Shown: positions 37,592-46,676 of the stretch, piece after piece
Layout: every line of letters begins with the position of its first letter
Numbering within the stretch: the first letter of the stretch is position 1
Source of the DNA: Burkholderia diffusa
Lineage (GTDB): Bacteria > Pseudomonadota > Gammaproteobacteria > Burkholderiales > Burkholderiaceae
NCBI RefSeq assembly: GCF_902499115.1
Contig: NZ_CABVPN010000002.1
Location: forward strand, 248,001-312,000
Direction: 5' to 3'
DNA: 64,000 bases
Made by a program: the position numbers and the translations under genes
Notes under the pieces: generated by a model
Told to the model about the DNA's origin: nothing
The model's input: the letters and a program-made list of their open reading frames with translations, nothing else
The model's database searches: none

Positions 37592-38182
37592 TCAGGGACT
37601 GCCGGCGGTCGCGCCGGAGCTGCCCTGACTGCCGCCCGATGCGAACGGCGATCCGGCCGGCCCCGTGCCCCATACCGTCGACGAGTTGTAGTGGTTCGAG
37701 CCCGCGACCGTTCCCGACCACCCACTTCCCGCCATGCCAGCGGCCCCCGCGTTGGCAATACCGTTGTCGTTCGCGCCGGTTGCCGTGTAGTGGTTCGCGC
37801 CGAGTACGATCGTGGCGGTCACCCCTCCCGACAGCGCATTGGCGTTCTCGCTCGTGTTGCCGGTTCCACCGAACGAACCTGCGGCGCCGATACCGCCGCC
37901 TGCCGCGAACGCGCCTCCGTTCGTGCCCCAGCCGCTGGCCGTCGAAGTCGAGTCGTGATAGGCGGATGCCGTGCCGGTGGATCCGGCGGGTGTCACGGTG
38001 CTTCCGGCGTTCGCGCCCGCGACCGAAGTCGAGTTGCTCGTGTAGCTGCCGGTACCGACCAACACCGAACCGGAGACGCCTGCCGCGACGGATTGCGTCT
38101 GGTTGAATGTCGTCGGACCTGCCGCCAGCACGGCTGACGATAGGGCGGTGAGCGCTGTCGCTAAAATGACGTTGGCTTTCAT
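37592..38182 (-). CDS. Exported Gly/Ser/Thr/Ala-rich protein lacking Lys and Arg
   Basis: A 196-residue protein: signal peptide MKANVILATALTALSSAVLA, then about 176 residues built almost wholly of G, A, S, T, N and V with scattered aromatic residues. After the signal I count no Lys or Arg and only three acidic residues. Asn/Ser/Thr-Gly runs and Tyr-rich NHY motifs (GANHYTATG, GSNHYNSS) recur at intervals. Composition resembles secreted fibrous or amyloid-like proteins. Its start at 38182 gives the signal; the frame upstream is not supported. Confidence 0.65.
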   Translation of the reverse strand: MKANVILATALTALSSAVLAAGPTTFNQTQSVAAGVSGSVLVGTGSYTSNSTSVAGANAGSTVTPAGSTGTASAYHDSTSTASGWGTNGGAFAAGGGIGAAGSFGGTGNTSENANALSGGVTATIVLGANHYTATGANDNGIANAGAAGMAGSGWSGTVAGSNHYNSSTVWGTGPAGSPFASGGSQGSSGATAGSP

Positions 38183-38293
38183 AGCAATTCCTTGCTGTGA
38201 GGAAATTCGGTGGCCAGGTCGCCGGGTCCGCCCTCGCGGGACGAAACCCGGCATCCCTGTCACCTATCCATGACGAACGCTATGCGCCGCGGC

Positions 38294-38620
38294 TTAGTAG
38301 TGATACATCGTCCAGCCGGTCGATCCGGCATTCGCGCCGCTGGAACCACCAGCTTGTGCGCCGCCGAAGCCGAAGCCGCTCACCGTCGATGTGTTGGTGT
38401 GGTTCGTGTACGAGATCGAGCTGCTCGCGCCGCCACCGGCCGTTGCACCGGCAGCGCCGAGCGCCGCGCCGGAATCCATGGCAGTGAACGAACCGAACCC
38501 GACGACACCGGCCATCGTCTGGCCACCGCTCGACGAATTGCTGGTCGAAACCGTGCCGCTCGCTGCGAACGCTGCACCCGAAACCGCCATAACTGCTACT
38601 GCAATCAGAAGCTTCTTCAT
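38294..38620 (-). CDS. Small exported Gly/Ser-rich protein lacking Lys and Arg
   Basis: A 108-residue protein: signal peptide MKKLLIAVAVMAVSGAAFA, then 89 residues rich in G, S, A and T with one Asp, no Lys, Arg or Glu, and an aromatic end (STGWTMYHY). A SxTxxxTSTVxGFGFGG segment parallels the SYTSNSTSVAGANAG segment of the next gene, so the two may be distant paralogues. It is first of the five exported-protein genes, below a long AT-rich upstream region. Confidence 0.65.
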   Translation of the reverse strand: MKKLLIAVAVMAVSGAAFAASGTVSTSNSSSGGQTMAGVVGFGSFTAMDSGAALGAAGATAGGGASSSISYTNHTNTSTVSGFGFGGAQAGGSSGANAGSTGWTMYHY

Positions 38621-40526
38621 GGTCGACTCCATAACGGCGTGGACGGAACAAGCGAGGAAAGCTGCACGCCTTCAACTTCCCTGCCTCGAGCAATCCCTAA
38701 AAATAAGGATCACTATCCAATCACAAAAAAAAGATTCATCTCGAATCCGAGACCACGTAATCGTTGGACATTCCAACTTCATGTTCGTATTTTTTAGTTT
38801 TCCGAATTTTTATGAAAATTTTCGATATCGAATATCGATTTTCAAAAATCAGAAAACAAATTGCCTCACGCACCCGAATACAGGAACTCGACATTCGGGA
38901 CTGGTTTTTTCGAAATTCGCACCCGCGACATACCAGCACATGGCATTCGCTTCAGCGATCGAAAATGCGTGAAAATGGTTAACTACCGAAAATGCAGCGC
39001 CAGCGAAAACATGCACGTCATCGTGGCGATAACGGGCCTGCATTACGGTCAGTCGGCATCGCTTCTCCCTGAGTTACCGATCAACGATCTTCCGGGCAAT
39101 CCGGCCAACGGGTATTCGAGCTAGTCCGGCCAGCGCCGGCATATGCCCGGCGCACTCGATACGGCCGTGCACGGTAGAAGTCGGCTCGGGGTCGAACTGT
39201 CCGGCACGAACAGCCCGGTCCACCCGGACGTGATGGAAGAAGGGGAGCACCGCTGTCGGCCGGTTGTCATGCGGAACGACAGGCGTTCCAGCACGTGCAA
39301 CGCGCGGATGCCGGGAAACCGGCAACGAACCCGCGAGGCTGGCACTGCATCGCGAGCCGTACTCCAATCTGTCCGACTACCCCACGGATGCGCAAGGAAT
39401 GCGCGGAAAGAATGACTGCTTCTGGTCTTCATCGCTGTTTCCCCGACTGCTTATTGACGAACACGTCGCCCCCCCATCTTTGTCGCATCAGGTTGACCGC
39501 TCGCCGGTACGCCCAATGCTGCAAGCGGCATGCCATGCGTGATTCCACCGGCGGTTGCACGACGCTTACCGTCCGCGACACGCGGCCATATCGCCAGGAA
39601 TCGCTTTTTTCGTTTCAGGAATGTATCGCGACAACCGTAGGCAGCTTGCGCCGATCATTGAATGCCGCGAAGCAAGGCTGAAAAAGGCGGACGAATGCGG
39701 CCCGCGGGGCCTCCCGCAAGGGGGTGGCGAACGGGTGTTTCATACTTGAGAAGTGCGCGGTCGCACATTGCGGCCGATCTGCACATCGGCCCTGTCAAAC
39801 CGCCTGCTGCAGCCCGTTCGACGGCGTTCGCATGCCCGAAAAACGACGAATCGAAATACGCGGCGCCCGGTGCAGCGGAGCCTGCACGGCCGATATCGGC
39901 AAAGCTTGCGGATGTGCACACCAGCCGCCGCGAAACGCAATTGATTCATCCGTGAAAATACCGACGGGATCAGGTATCGACCGACAACGCGAACGTGCGG
40001 CAAAAACGGCAATTGAGGTGCAGGCTGACATGGCTTTCACGCCACCTGCATATCGGAAAAAATGACGGCGTGTGCCGCACGAACCCTTCAACACCCTTTA
40101 TTCATTTTTACTGGCGTCATTCGATTCGGCGACATTCAATGTCAATAACCGTCGTGCTCCAATCGCTGGATGACGACACACGATGCGCGCGAGAAACATT
40201 TCCGATGCGATATCGGCGCGAATCTCATTGCTGAAACATGTTCGTGCAAAGCACGATTCATGCAGAAAATTCGTGACGGCGCGACTTTTTTGCGAGTTTC
40301 GATCGGTCGATTCGTGTGCTGCCGGCAAGTGTCGCACCGGTTCGCGCAATCCAGGGATGCATGCGTGAAACAGAAGTTCGCGCGCGGCGCGGCAGCGCTG
40401 TCCGCCGCTCCCTCGCATCCTCACGCAGCAACCCTGGCACGCCGATTGTATGTCGTCCCGATTCGGCAGACCGCGCATCGCGCGACGAAGCCACGCGCGA
40501 TGCAATCGAAATGAACCGCGCGGCCG
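38621..40526. other. 1.9-kb region without a convincing gene; AT-rich upstream part
   Basis: None of the short frames here has a plausible protein. Roughly 38690-38960 is strikingly AT-rich for this genome and carries a perfect 12-base palindrome TTCGATATCGAA at 38821-38832 plus flanking A/T tracts. This suits a promoter region for the exported-protein genes, perhaps silenced by an H-NS-like protein. The remainder (39000-40526) is of intermediate composition and could hide an RNA gene or decayed DNA. Confidence 0.45.
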
Positions 40527-41453
40527 CTATGTGCCGAGCAATTCCTTCTTGCGCAGATGCACGACGTCGCGCATCGGCGGCGCGCCGAACAGCCGGCTGT
40601 ATTCGCGGCTGAACTGCGACGCGCTTTCATAGCCGACGGTCGCGGCCACGGACCCGACGTCGCCGCCCTGCCGCAGCAATAGCCGCCGCGCCTCGTGCAG
40701 CCGCAGCTGCTTCTGATACTGCAGCGGGCTCAGCGTGGTCACGTGCTTGAAGTGGTGGTGTAGCGACGACACGCTCATGTTGACCGCCTGCGCGAGCGTG
40801 TCGACGCGCATCGGCTCCGCGTAGTGATCGCGGATCCATTCGATCGCGCGTGCGATCCGGTGCGTCTGGCTGCCGGCAACGGCCATGTGCCGCAGCCGCG
40901 TGCCCTGCCCGCTCGTCATCAGCCGGTACAGCAGCTCCTTTTCGATCAGCGGCGCGACCACCGGAATGTCAGCCGGCGTTTCGAGCAGCCGCAACAGCCG
41001 CAGCGCGGCATCGAGCAGCGGCGGCGTCAGCTCGGCAAGTGCGATGCCCTCGCCTTCGGGGCCGGCATCCGGCTCCGGCAGCCGCATCTCGGCCGCGAGC
41101 TCGACGATGCGTTGCGGATCGAGCGTGAGCGACAGGCACAGGTAAGGCGCGTCCGGCGAAGCCTGCGTGACGCGCGAGAGAATCGGCAAGTCGATCGACG
41201 CGATCAGGCAGTTCCGCGTGTCGTATTCGTAAGCCTGGCCGCCCACGATCACACGCTTCGCGCCCTGCGCGGCGATCACGAGCGCGGCGCGCGACACGCC
41301 GCAGCCGAGATCGACCGGATGCCCATGCCGATGCAGCATCAGCGCGGGCACGGCCGTCGAGTGGGAGCCGTCCGTCGGCGCGAAGCGGGCAATCAGCGAT
41401 GCCAGTTCGCGCCGCCCGGATTCGCGCGACGCCGCGATTTCGGTCATGTCCAT
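40527..41453 (-). CDS. AraC family regulator (AraC_N type)
   Basis: A 308-residue regulator with an AraC_N-type N-terminal domain (ALMLHRHGHPVDLGCGVSRAALVIAAQGAKRV) and a C-terminal double helix-turn-helix (MRVDTLAQAVNMSVSSLHHHFKHVT; VGSVAATVGYESASQFSREYSRLFG). It is divergent from the molybdenum hydroxylase pair, which it probably controls; this N-terminal type often accompanies dehydrogenases and reductases of aldehydes or aromatics. Confidence 0.85.
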   Translation of the reverse strand: MDMTEIAASRESGRRELASLIARFAPTDGSHSTAVPALMLHRHGHPVDLGCGVSRAALVIAAQGAKRVIVGGQAYEYDTRNCLIASIDLPILSRVTQASPDAPYLCLSLTLDPQRIVELAAEMRLPEPDAGPEGEGIALAELTPPLLDAALRLLRLLETPADIPVVAPLIEKELLYRLMTSGQGTRLRHMAVAGSQTHRIARAIEWIRDHYAEPMRVDTLAQAVNMSVSSLHHHFKHVTTLSPLQYQKQLRLHEARRLLLRQGGDVGSVAATVGYESASQFSREYSRLFGAPPMRDVVHLRKKELLGT

Positions 41454-41636
41454 GACGGGTTCCTCGCTTCGTTTCCCTGAACCGCGCGAGCATAGCGAAT
41501 CGCTTGCCGTCGCGCCGGGGATTTGCAGGATTGTTCAATAAATTTGCAGGATTGGGTAGACGCAAAAATCGCGCGCTCGCGCACACTGCCCGCTAACCTG
41601 GCGCATGCCGGGTTTTCCCCATGGAGACATACAAAC

Positions 41637-42098
41637 ATGCCTACCTCGTTTGTCCTCAACGGCAAGAACGTTACGCTCGACGCCGATCCGTCGATGCCCG
41701 TCCTCTGGGCGATCCGCGAGCACGCGGGGCTGACCGGCACGAAGTTCGGCTGCGGCATGGCGCAGTGCGGCGCGTGCACCGTCCATCTCGAAGGCCAGGC
41801 CGTGCGCTCGTGCGTGCTGCCGCTCGCCGGCATCGCGGGCAAGCACGTCACGACGATCGAAGGCCTGCAGAGCAAGCCCGCGCAGGCCGTGCAGGCCGCC
41901 TGGGTGAAGCTGCAGGTGCCGCAGTGCGGCTATTGCCAGTCCGGCCAGATCATGTCTGCCACCGCCTTGCTCGAACAGAATCCGAAGCCGACCGACGCAG
42001 ACATCGACGCGGCAATGAACGGCAACATCTGCCGCTGTGCGACCTACGCCCGCATCCGGGCCGCGATCCACGACGCGGCAGCGACACTGGGAGCCTGA
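41637..42098 (+). CDS. (2Fe-2S)-binding small subunit of a molybdenum hydroxylase (IorA-like)
   Basis: A 153-residue protein with both [2Fe-2S] clusters of the xanthine oxidase family: plant ferredoxin-type Cys in CGMAQCGACTVH and SC (residues 38-62) and the second cluster in CGYCQSGQI and ICRCATY (residues 98-137). It passes electrons from the Mo centre in the partner subunit. It begins at 41637 and ends two bases before the large subunit start. It has no Tat signal of its own and is probably co-exported with its partner. Confidence 0.9.
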   Translation: MPTSFVLNGKNVTLDADPSMPVLWAIREHAGLTGTKFGCGMAQCGACTVHLEGQAVRSCVLPLAGIAGKHVTTIEGLQSKPAQAVQAAWVKLQVPQCGYCQSGQIMSATALLEQNPKPTDADIDAAMNGNICRCATYARIRAAIHDAAATLGA

Positions 42099-42100
42099 CC

Positions 42101-44311
42101 ATGACGATCGAACTCGAGAATCGCGGTTCGGTGCGACCGTCGCGCCGCACGTTTCTGAAAGCCGCGGGCGCCGCGGCCGCCGTCAGCCTGACGATCGGCT
42201 TCGAATGGGCCGGCCTCGGCCGCCGCGCACTCGCCGCGACGGCACCCGCCGCCGATTTCGCGCCGAACGCATTCCTGCGCATCACGTCCGACGGCGTGGT
42301 CACCGTCGTCGCGAAACACGTGGAAATGGGCCAGGGTGCCTACACGGGCATCGCGACGATCGTCGCCGAGGAGCTCGACGCCGACTGGTCGAGCGTACGC
42401 GTCGAAAGCGCGCCGGCCGATGCGAAACGCTATGCGAACCTCGCCTTCGGCACGATGCAGGGCACGGGCGGCAGCTCGGCCATGTCGAACTCGTGGCAGC
42501 AACTGCGCGAAGCGGGCGGCAAGGCCCGCGCGATGCTCGTGTCGGCCGCGGCGGCGCGCTGGAAGGTGCCGGCCGGCGAGCTGACCACCGCCAACGGCGT
42601 GGTCACGCACGCGACGAGCGGCAAGACGGCCGCCTACGGCACGCTGGTGGCCGACGCGTCGAAGCTGCCGGTGCCCGACAAGGTCACGCTGAAGCAGCCG
42701 GCCGACTTCAAGCTGATCGGCCATCGCATTCCGCGCGTCGACGGGTCGGCCAAGTCGAACGGCACCGCGCATTTCACGCTCGACACGACCTTCCCCGGCA
42801 TGCGCGTCGCGCTGCTGCAGCGCCCGCCGCGCTTCGGCGCGACGGTCAAGTCGTTCGACGCGACGGCCGCGAAGGCCGTGCCGGGCGTGGTGTCGGTCGT
42901 GCAGGTGCCGGGCGGCGTCGCGGTCGTCGCGACCGGCTTCTGGGCCGCGAAACAGGGCCGCGACGCGCTGAAGGTCGACTGGGACGAAACGAACGCCGAA
43001 AAGCGCGGCTCGGCCGAGATCATGCGCGAGTACCGGCAGCTCGCCGCGAAACCCGGCGCGTCCGCGCGCAAGGACGGCGATGCCGACGCGGCGATCGCGG
43101 GTGCCGCGCGCAAGGTCAGCGCGACGTACGAATTCCCGTATCTCGCGCACGCTCCGATGGAGCCGCTCGACGCGGTCGTCAAGCTGACCGCGAACAGCTG
43201 CGAGATCTGGGCGGGTGACCAGTTCCAGACGGTCGACCAGGGCAACGCCGCCAGGGTCGCGGGCCTGAAGCCCGAACAGGTGCAGATCCACACGCTGTAC
43301 GCGGGCGGCAGCTTCGGCCGCCGCGCGAACGCGTGGTCGGACTACGTGGTCGAGGCCGTCTCGATCGCGAAGGCGCTGGGCGCGGACGGCCAGCCGGTCA
43401 AGCTGCAGTGGACGCGCGAGGACGACATCCAGGGCGGCTTCTACCGCCCGATGTACTTCCACAAGCTCGACGCGGGGTTGACCGCGGACGGCAAGCTGGT
43501 CGGCTGGCGCCACCGGATCGTCGGCCAGTCGATTCTCGCCGGCACGCCGTTCGAGGCGTTCATGGTCAAGAACGGGATCGACGCGACATCGGTCGAGGGC
43601 GCGGCGAACCTGCCGTACGCGGTGCCGAACGTGTCGGTCGAACTCACGACCACCAAGGTCGGCCTGCCCGTTCTCTGGTGGCGCGTGGTCGGCAGCTCGC
43701 ACACCGCGTACGCGGTCGAGGCGTTCATCGACGAAGCCGCGCACGCGGCCGGCAAGGATCCGTACCTGTTCCGCCGCGACCTGCTCGCGAAGGAGCCGCG
43801 GATGCGCGCGGTGCTCGAGCTGGCCGCGCAGAAGGCCGGCTGGGATCCTGCGAAGCCGCTGCCGAAGGGACGCGGGCGCGGGATCGCGGTGGCCGAGGCA
43901 TTCAAGAGCTATGTCGCGCAGGTCGCGGAAGTGTCGGTCGACGCCGCCGGCAAGGTGAAGGTCGAACGCGTGGTGTGCGCGGTCGACTGCGGGATCGCGA
44001 TCAACCCCGACATCGTCGCCGCGCAGATGGAAGGCGGCATCGGCTTCGGGCTCGGTGCGGCGCTGCACAGCGCGATCACGCTGAAGGACGGCCAGGTCGA
44101 GCAGCGCAACTTCGACGGCTATCACGTGCTGCGGATGGCGGAGATGCCGAAGGTCGAGGTGCATATCGTGCCGTCGGCCGAGGCACCGACCGGCGTCGGC
44201 GAGCCGGGCGTCGCGCCGGTGGGCCCGGCGGTCGCCAACGCGATCTTCGCGGCGACCGGCAAGCGCCATTACGTATTGCCGTTCGATTCGGGCGACACCG
44301 CGAAGGCTTGA
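42101..44311 (+). CDS. Molybdopterin-binding large subunit (IorB/aldehyde oxidase-like)
   Basis: A 736-residue catalytic subunit of the xanthine oxidase family. A twin-arginine signal (SRRTFLKAAG, residues 11-20) directs export of the folded complex. The duplicated Mo-cofactor domains begin with VEMGQGAYTG (near 70); the catalytic Glu is in GVGEPG near the C-terminus (about 702). It resembles isoquinoline 1-oxidoreductase and periplasmic aldehyde dehydrogenases. It needs the cytidine dinucleotide cofactor, which the MocA-like enzyme at 19.4 kb may supply. No FAD subunit is present, so electrons go to an unlinked acceptor such as a cytochrome. Confidence 0.88.
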   Translation: MTIELENRGSVRPSRRTFLKAAGAAAAVSLTIGFEWAGLGRRALAATAPAADFAPNAFLRITSDGVVTVVAKHVEMGQGAYTGIATIVAEELDADWSSVRVESAPADAKRYANLAFGTMQGTGGSSAMSNSWQQLREAGGKARAMLVSAAAARWKVPAGELTTANGVVTHATSGKTAAYGTLVADASKLPVPDKVTLKQPADFKLIGHRIPRVDGSAKSNGTAHFTLDTTFPGMRVALLQRPPRFGATVKSFDATAAKAVPGVVSVVQVPGGVAVVATGFWAAKQGRDALKVDWDETNAEKRGSAEIMREYRQLAAKPGASARKDGDADAAIAGAARKVSATYEFPYLAHAPMEPLDAVVKLTANSCEIWAGDQFQTVDQGNAARVAGLKPEQVQIHTLYAGGSFGRRANAWSDYVVEAVSIAKALGADGQPVKLQWTREDDIQGGFYRPMYFHKLDAGLTADGKLVGWRHRIVGQSILAGTPFEAFMVKNGIDATSVEGAANLPYAVPNVSVELTTTKVGLPVLWWRVVGSSHTAYAVEAFIDEAAHAAGKDPYLFRRDLLAKEPRMRAVLELAAQKAGWDPAKPLPKGRGRGIAVAEAFKSYVAQVAEVSVDAAGKVKVERVVCAVDCGIAINPDIVAAQMEGGIGFGLGAALHSAITLKDGQVEQRNFDGYHVLRMAEMPKVEVHIVPSAEAPTGVGEPGVAPVGPAVANAIFAATGKRHYVLPFDSGDTAKA

Positions 44312-44326
44312 CCGGCAGGTGAAACG

Positions 44327-44370
44327 CCGGTCGCGCGGCGGGCGTGTCGCGCGACCGGTTTTCTTTCTTT
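44327..44370 (+). terminator. Rho-independent terminator after the iorB-like gene
   Basis: An 11-bp stem CCGGTCGCGCG / CGCGCGACCGG with a 10-base loop is followed by TTTTCTTTCTTT. It begins 16 bases after the stop codon. Confidence 0.85.
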
Positions 44371-44529
44371 CCGCTTGGGGCAGGCCCCGGCGCACGGTCC
44401 GAAATCGGCAAAAATCCGCCCCAACCCATTGATTCCGCTCTGCAATCCGTCCCAGCAAGGGAGCGTTCGATACAGGGTTCGCCGTCCGGTCGGCGCGCTG
44501 CCTGATCGGCGGGAATTTCCCGCCCCCAC

Positions 44530-44578
44530 GTAACACCGCCCGTAACGCCCGTAACGTTCCCGCCGGATGCTACGTAAC
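44530..44578. promoter_or_regulatory. Four GTAAC direct repeats upstream of the T3SS regulator
   Basis: GTAAC occurs at 44530, 44542, 44551 and 44574, with CCC/CGCC-type linkers, about 190 bases before the regulator start. The rest of this 400-base gap holds no gene. Direct repeats of this sort are typical binding sites for OmpR-type winged-helix dimers. Confidence 0.4.
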
Positions 44579-44768
44579 AATCCTTCACTGTTGCTCCGAC
44601 CCTTTCGAAGCCTGCCGCGCGTCCTGCGTTAAAAATTCTTTTAGATTCAAGGCCGGCGTACCTCCAGCCCCGCCCCCGCCGCCCGTCGACGCCTGACAGA
44701 CCCTCCCTGGCCCGGAAGTTGCGGTACATGACCCGCAAACACTCCTTTACGGACATGCGAGGGCCAAC

Positions 44769-45167
44769 ATGGATTGCAAATACCTGTACATCGACAACAT
44801 AAAAATCAACTTCGTGCGCCGCACGATCGAAATCGACAACAAAGTCGTCGACGTCACGCCGCGTGAATTCGACGTCGTCGAATTCCTGCTCGACAACATG
44901 AACAAGATCGTGCCGCGGCAAGCGATCCAGGAAGCGGTCTGGGGCCGCGAGCTCGGCGTGTCGTCGCGCACGCTCGACACCCACATCTCGCGCATCCGTT
45001 CGAAGCTGCAGCTCGATCACGACAAGAACCTGCGGATCATCCCGATCTATGCGGTCGGCTATCGGCTGGTGCTGTTCGGCGCGGCCATGACGCACGTCGA
45101 GCGCCACGACGCGGCGCCGATCCTGCGCGCCGCGCCGCAGCAGGCGCTGGCTGCCGACTACGCGTAA
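44769..45167 (+). CDS. Winged-helix (OmpR-type) DNA-binding protein without receiver
   Basis: A 132-residue protein consisting of one OmpR/PhoB-type effector domain (residues 5-105): TPREFDVVEFLLDNMNKIVPRQAI and SSRTLDTHISRIRSKL are the HTH and recognition helix, and GYRL the wing end. The receiver domain is absent; it may be controlled by expression level or partner. It leads the plus-strand arm of the type III secretion locus and is its most likely regulator. Confidence 0.8.
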   Translation: MDCKYLYIDNIKINFVRRTIEIDNKVVDVTPREFDVVEFLLDNMNKIVPRQAIQEAVWGRELGVSSRTLDTHISRIRSKLQLDHDKNLRIIPIYAVGYRLVLFGAAMTHVERHDAAPILRAAPQQALAADYA

Positions 45168-45518
45168 CGGCGCACCCGCGCGCCGCCACTGCGCGGCGCG
45201 CCGGCAAGGCTCCCCACCGCGCCGCACGTCCGACGTGCGACGCCTCGCGGCCCGGCACGCGTGCCCGCCGCGCCACGACCGCCGCCTCCGGGCGGCGGCC
45301 GCCTTTGTGCGTGCGACGCGCCGCATGCGGCCACGTCGCCGCGCAGCAGGCTTCGTAGCTCGCCGCCGCCCGCGCGGCCGGCGCATGCGCGCGACTACGG
45401 ATTCCGGCGCGGCACGCGGCCGGCGCCGTCCCTACAATCGACGCAGCAGCCGCGCGCCCCCCGCGCCGCCGGCCACAACAACCCGTCGAACCAACGCCGA
45501 ATCCGCCCCGATCCCGCC
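45168..45518. other. Gap before sctQ without a convincing gene
   Basis: Extremely GC-rich sequence (351 bases). The sctQ frame is open upstream to 45261, but the translation is Arg/Pro-rich and unlike any SctQ N-terminus. No clear promoter or hairpin with a T-run was found. Confidence 0.4.
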
Positions 45519-46673
45519 GTGCCTGCGCTGTCCCTGACGAATGCCGACGCCGGCGACGCCGCGAACCGGGCCTCGCCCGCCGCGGCGCCCGCCATCCCGC
45601 CCTCGCCGGCCGTGGTCGCGCTCGACGCGTCGCCCTGGCTGCCGCGCCTGTCCGCCGCCGCCGCGCGCGGGCTGTCGCATGCGTACGGTGCCACGGGCGC
45701 GGTCCCGGTCACGCTCGGCGAACACGCGTACGAGGTGCGCTGGCGCGTCGACGCCGAACCGGCCGCCGACGCGCACGCATACCGCTTCGTCATCGGCCCG
45801 GCCGCCGGCACGCTATGGATCGATCCGGTCGCGGAAAGCGCATGGCTCGACGACGCGGCCGACCCGGCCGTACCGGCCGTGATCCGCGCGGCGCTGCTCG
45901 CCGACCTCGTCGCACCGCTTTCGGCCGTGCTGCAGGCCGCGACACGGCAGCGCGTGGAACTGCTGCCGCCGCCGACGAGCGTGCCCACGTGGCGCAGCGC
46001 GCCAGCCGCGCTGCGCTTCGAACTGCGTCGCGCCGACGGCGCATGGCGCTGCCACGGCGCGCTGCTGTTCGATGCACCGGACGCGCTCGCGGTGTTCTTC
46101 GCGGCGCCGGCGGCCACGCGGCCCGACACGCGCGCCGCGTATGCAAGCCTGCCGGTGCCGCTGGTATTCGAGATCGGCCGGACCGAGCTGACGATGGCCG
46201 AGCTGGCCGACGTCGTCAGTGGCGACATCATCGCGATCGAGCGCTGGCGCGCGCACGAGCAGAACCTGCTGTGCGTCGCGCGGGTGCCGGCCGCGCCGGC
46301 GTGGGAGATCACCGGACGGCCGTCGGGCAACCGGCTGACCGTCGAACGAATCAGGGAGATGCCTTTGGAACCGACCCGCACCGACACCCCGCCCGCGACT
46401 GCGCAGGATGGGTCGCCCGACGATGCGCCGCGCTCGCTCGACGGCCTCGCGGTCGACCTGCGTTTCGAATTGCCGCCCACGTCGATCCCGCTCGGCGAAC
46501 TCGGCGCGCTGCAGCCCGGCGCGGTGATCGAATTGCAGCAAGGCATCAACCAGAGCGTGATCCATCTCGTCGCGAACGGGATGCTGATCGGCACCGGCCA
46601 TCTGATCGCGGTCGGCCAGAAGCTCGGCGTGCGCGTCGTCACGCTGACGCAGCCCGCGCCGCGCGAGCGCTGA
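45519..46673 (+). CDS. sctQ: Type III secretion cytoplasmic ring protein SctQ
   Basis: About 384 residues from the GTG at 45519. The C-terminal 100 residues form a SPOA domain (VDLRFELPPTSIPLGELGALQPGAVIEL then NGMLIGTGHLIAVGQKLGVRVV), and another SPOA-like region occurs mid-protein (VPLVFEIGRTELTMAELADVVSGDIIAI). SctQ builds the sorting platform under the basal body. The start is uncertain because the upstream frame is open. An in-frame ATG at 46359 after AGGGAG could give a separate C-terminal SPOA product, as known for other SctQ proteins. Four bases separate it from sctR. Confidence 0.82.
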   Translation: MPALSLTNADAGDAANRASPAAAPAIPPSPAVVALDASPWLPRLSAAAARGLSHAYGATGAVPVTLGEHAYEVRWRVDAEPAADAHAYRFVIGPAAGTLWIDPVAESAWLDDAADPAVPAVIRAALLADLVAPLSAVLQAATRQRVELLPPPTSVPTWRSAPAALRFELRRADGAWRCHGALLFDAPDALAVFFAAPAATRPDTRAAYASLPVPLVFEIGRTELTMAELADVVSGDIIAIERWRAHEQNLLCVARVPAAPAWEITGRPSGNRLTVERIREMPLEPTRTDTPPATAQDGSPDDAPRSLDGLAVDLRFELPPTSIPLGELGALQPGAVIELQQGINQSVIHLVANGMLIGTGHLIAVGQKLGVRVVTLTQPAPRER

Positions 46674-46676
46674 ACG

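Noticed and set aside
38658..38690. Possible -24/-12 sigma-54 promoter on the minus strand upstream of the first exported-protein gene
   Set aside because: A GG-N10-GC spacing can be found but the surrounding bases match the TGGCACG...TTGCA consensus poorly.
39143..40514. Several 60-115-codon frames in the gene-poor region
   Set aside because: Composition is random (Arg, Ser, Cys, Ala), starts lack ribosome sites and frames overlap each other; none is supported.
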